A stretch of DNA of 64,000 nt from contig NZ_CP129381.1 of assembly GCF_030435705.1 (NCBI RefSeq), forward strand, positions 1,240,001 through 1,304,000, given 5' to 3'. This stretch comes from Rhizobium sp. SSA_523 (GTDB lineage Bacteria > Pseudomonadota > Alphaproteobacteria > Rhizobiales > Rhizobiaceae). The notes under the pieces were generated by a model. That model made no database searches. It had not been told where the DNA came from and was given only the letters and a program-made list of their open reading frames with translations. Each line of letters begins with the position of its first letter. The stretch's first letter is position 1. The translations under genes were made by a program, and so were the position numbers. Below, one piece after another: positions 62,954 to 64,000 of the stretch.

Positions 62954-63925
62954 GTGTTCGGTTTTATCCTGCAGCGCCTGTGGCAGGCATTCATCGTTGT
63001 CATTGCCATGTCGGCGCTGGTTTTCACCGGCGTCTATGCGGTGGGCAATCCCATCGACGTTCTGATTTCACCCGACGCGACACAGGATATCAGGGCCGCC
63101 GTCATTGCCCAATACGGCCTCGACCAGCCGTTATGGCGGCAGTATTTCGCCTTTGTCGGGCGTGTCTTCGAGGGCGATTTCGGGCGCTCGCTCGTCTACA
63201 ACATGCCGGTCAGCGAACTGATCCTGTCCCGATTGCCGGCCACGCTCGAACTGACCCTGGCAGCCGTCATTTTTGCCAGCCTGGTCGGCATTCCGATCGG
63301 CATGTATGCCGGTTACAAGCCGTATAGCCCGGTATCGCGCGCCATCATGGCCATTTCCATTCTCGGCTTTTCGGTGCCCACCTTCTGGTTCGGCCTGATG
63401 CTGATCATGGTCTTCGCCGTCCAGTTCGGCATCATGCCGGCGGGCGGACGCGGCGAAACGGTCAGCCTGTTCGGTGTCGACTTCTCCTTCCTGACGGCGG
63501 ACGGGCTGCGGCATCTCGTCCTGCCTGCTCTCAATCTGGCTCTGTTCAAGTTCTCCCTGATGATCCGGCTTGCGCGGGCCGGCACACGGGAACTGATGCT
63601 GAGCGACACCGTGAAATTCGCCCGCGCTGCCGGTCTGTCGGAATTTACGGTCCTCAGCCGCCATGTGCTTCGGCTGATCTCGATTCCGCTCGTTACCGTG
63701 TTCGGGCTGGAACTGGGCTCGACGCTGGCCTTTGCCGTCGTGACGGAAACGATCTTTTCCTGGCCGGGCCTCGGCAAGCTGATCATCGACAGCATCACCT
63801 CCCTCGATCGACCGGTCATGGTCGCCTACCTGATGCTGGTTGCCCTCCTTTTCATCGTCATCAACCTTGTGGTCGATCTCACCTATGCGCTGCTCGATCC
63901 GCGCCTGAGAAAGGGACGTGCCTGA
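62954..63925 (+). CDS. Dipeptide-type ABC permease, DppB family
   Basis: The 323-residue inner-membrane permease starts MFGFILQRLWQAFIVVIAMSALVF, has the DppB periplasmic loop with YGLDQPLWRQYFAFVGRVFEGDFGRSL near residues 55-80, and the EAA loop DTVKFARAAGLSEFTVLSRHVLRLISIPLV near residue 220. The start is the GTG at 62954 with GGGGA upstream. It pairs with the DppC-type protein that follows and is served by the binding protein at 59734. Confidence 0.94.
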   Translation: MFGFILQRLWQAFIVVIAMSALVFTGVYAVGNPIDVLISPDATQDIRAAVIAQYGLDQPLWRQYFAFVGRVFEGDFGRSLVYNMPVSELILSRLPATLELTLAAVIFASLVGIPIGMYAGYKPYSPVSRAIMAISILGFSVPTFWFGLMLIMVFAVQFGIMPAGGRGETVSLFGVDFSFLTADGLRHLVLPALNLALFKFSLMIRLARAGTRELMLSDTVKFARAAGLSEFTVLSRHVLRLISIPLVTVFGLELGSTLAFAVVTETIFSWPGLGKLIIDSITSLDRPVMVAYLMLVALLFIVINLVVDLTYALLDPRLRKGRA

Positions 63926-63926
63926 C

Positions 63927-64000
63927 ATGCGCGACACTCTGTTTGGCCGTTTCCTCGAAGAATATACCCGCAACAAGGTCGCAACCGGTGCAGCGATCAT
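63927..64000 (+). CDS. Dipeptide-type ABC permease, DppC family, cut by the right edge
   Basis: Only 24 residues are visible (MRDTLFGRFLEEYTRNKVAT then GAAI). The position one base after the DppB stop and the start ahead of a first membrane helix fit the N-terminus of DppC, which normally follows dppB. The assignment rests mainly on gene order. Confidence 0.75.
   Translation, partial: MRDTLFGRFLEEYTRNKVATGAAI

Overview
The window looks like accessory DNA of an alphaproteobacterium of the Rhizobiales, probably family Rhizobiaceae and possibly a plasmid or chromid. The evidence is high GC, many ABC importers each paired with a catabolic enzyme set and its own GntR, LacI, LysR or MarR regulator, a rhizobial-type chemoreceptor, and EcfG-like promoter sequences. 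I saw no rRNA, tRNA, CRISPR array, replication gene or insertion sequence. Assignments come from reading motifs by eye and from knowledge of the families; no database search was possible.

Layout. 0-3.5 kb: a TetR regulator running off the left edge, a divergent luciferase-like monooxygenase, and a two-gene membrane/SDR-DoxX unit. 3.7-12.1 kb (minus strand): a GntR regulator, a branched-chain-type ABC importer (binding protein, LivH, LivM, LivG, LivF) and a complete class I cytochrome P450 system (P450, ferredoxin, ferredoxin reductase), with overlapping stops and starts; two TGTATACA boxes precede the regulator. 12.1-13.5 kb: the remains of a sugar ABC transporter. 13.6-15.9 kb: dialkylglycine decarboxylase dgdA with its divergent LysR regulator dgdR. 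16.1-27.9 kb: a LacI-controlled minus-strand operon encoding a polyamine-type ABC importer, HyuA/HyuB hydantoinase-type subunits, a glyoxalase-fold protein, an FAD amine oxidase and a DUF1028 Ntn-hydrolase; a perfect 14-bp operator overlaps its promoter. 28.3-30.1 kb: an MFS transporter and a divergent MerR regulator sharing a SoxR-like operator.

30.5-48.3 kb is a mosaic: a Na+/H+ antiporter, two paralogous DUF305 membrane proteins, a DUF421 protein, a chemoreceptor, a ZIP metal transporter, small genes, and at least six decayed fragments (cytochrome c, alkaline phosphatase-like, fimbrial usher, chemoreceptor, SnoaL-like, shortened GrpB). Embedded in it (37.0-43.6 kb) is an intact minus-strand unit: an inositol-monophosphatase-family enzyme, an ABC importer, a LacI repressor and a 2H phosphoesterase, with two matching 14-16 bp operators. 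It reads as an import-and-dephosphorylation pathway for an unknown phosphate ester and is my best candidate for an undescribed system.

48.8-53.8 kb: an RND multidrug efflux operon whose TetR gene is last and overlaps the pump gene. 54.1-58.6 kb: an M32 carboxypeptidase and a divergent GntR/PanE-like/SDR operon. 58.7-64 kb: an isoaspartyl peptidase, a peptide-type binding protein and a MarR regulator, divergent from a creatininase-family amidohydrolase and dipeptide-type permeases that run off the right edge; two MarR-type operators 52 bp apart lie between them. In four importers the binding-protein gene is followed by a strong RNA hairpin, a likely way of making binding protein in excess over the genes that follow.
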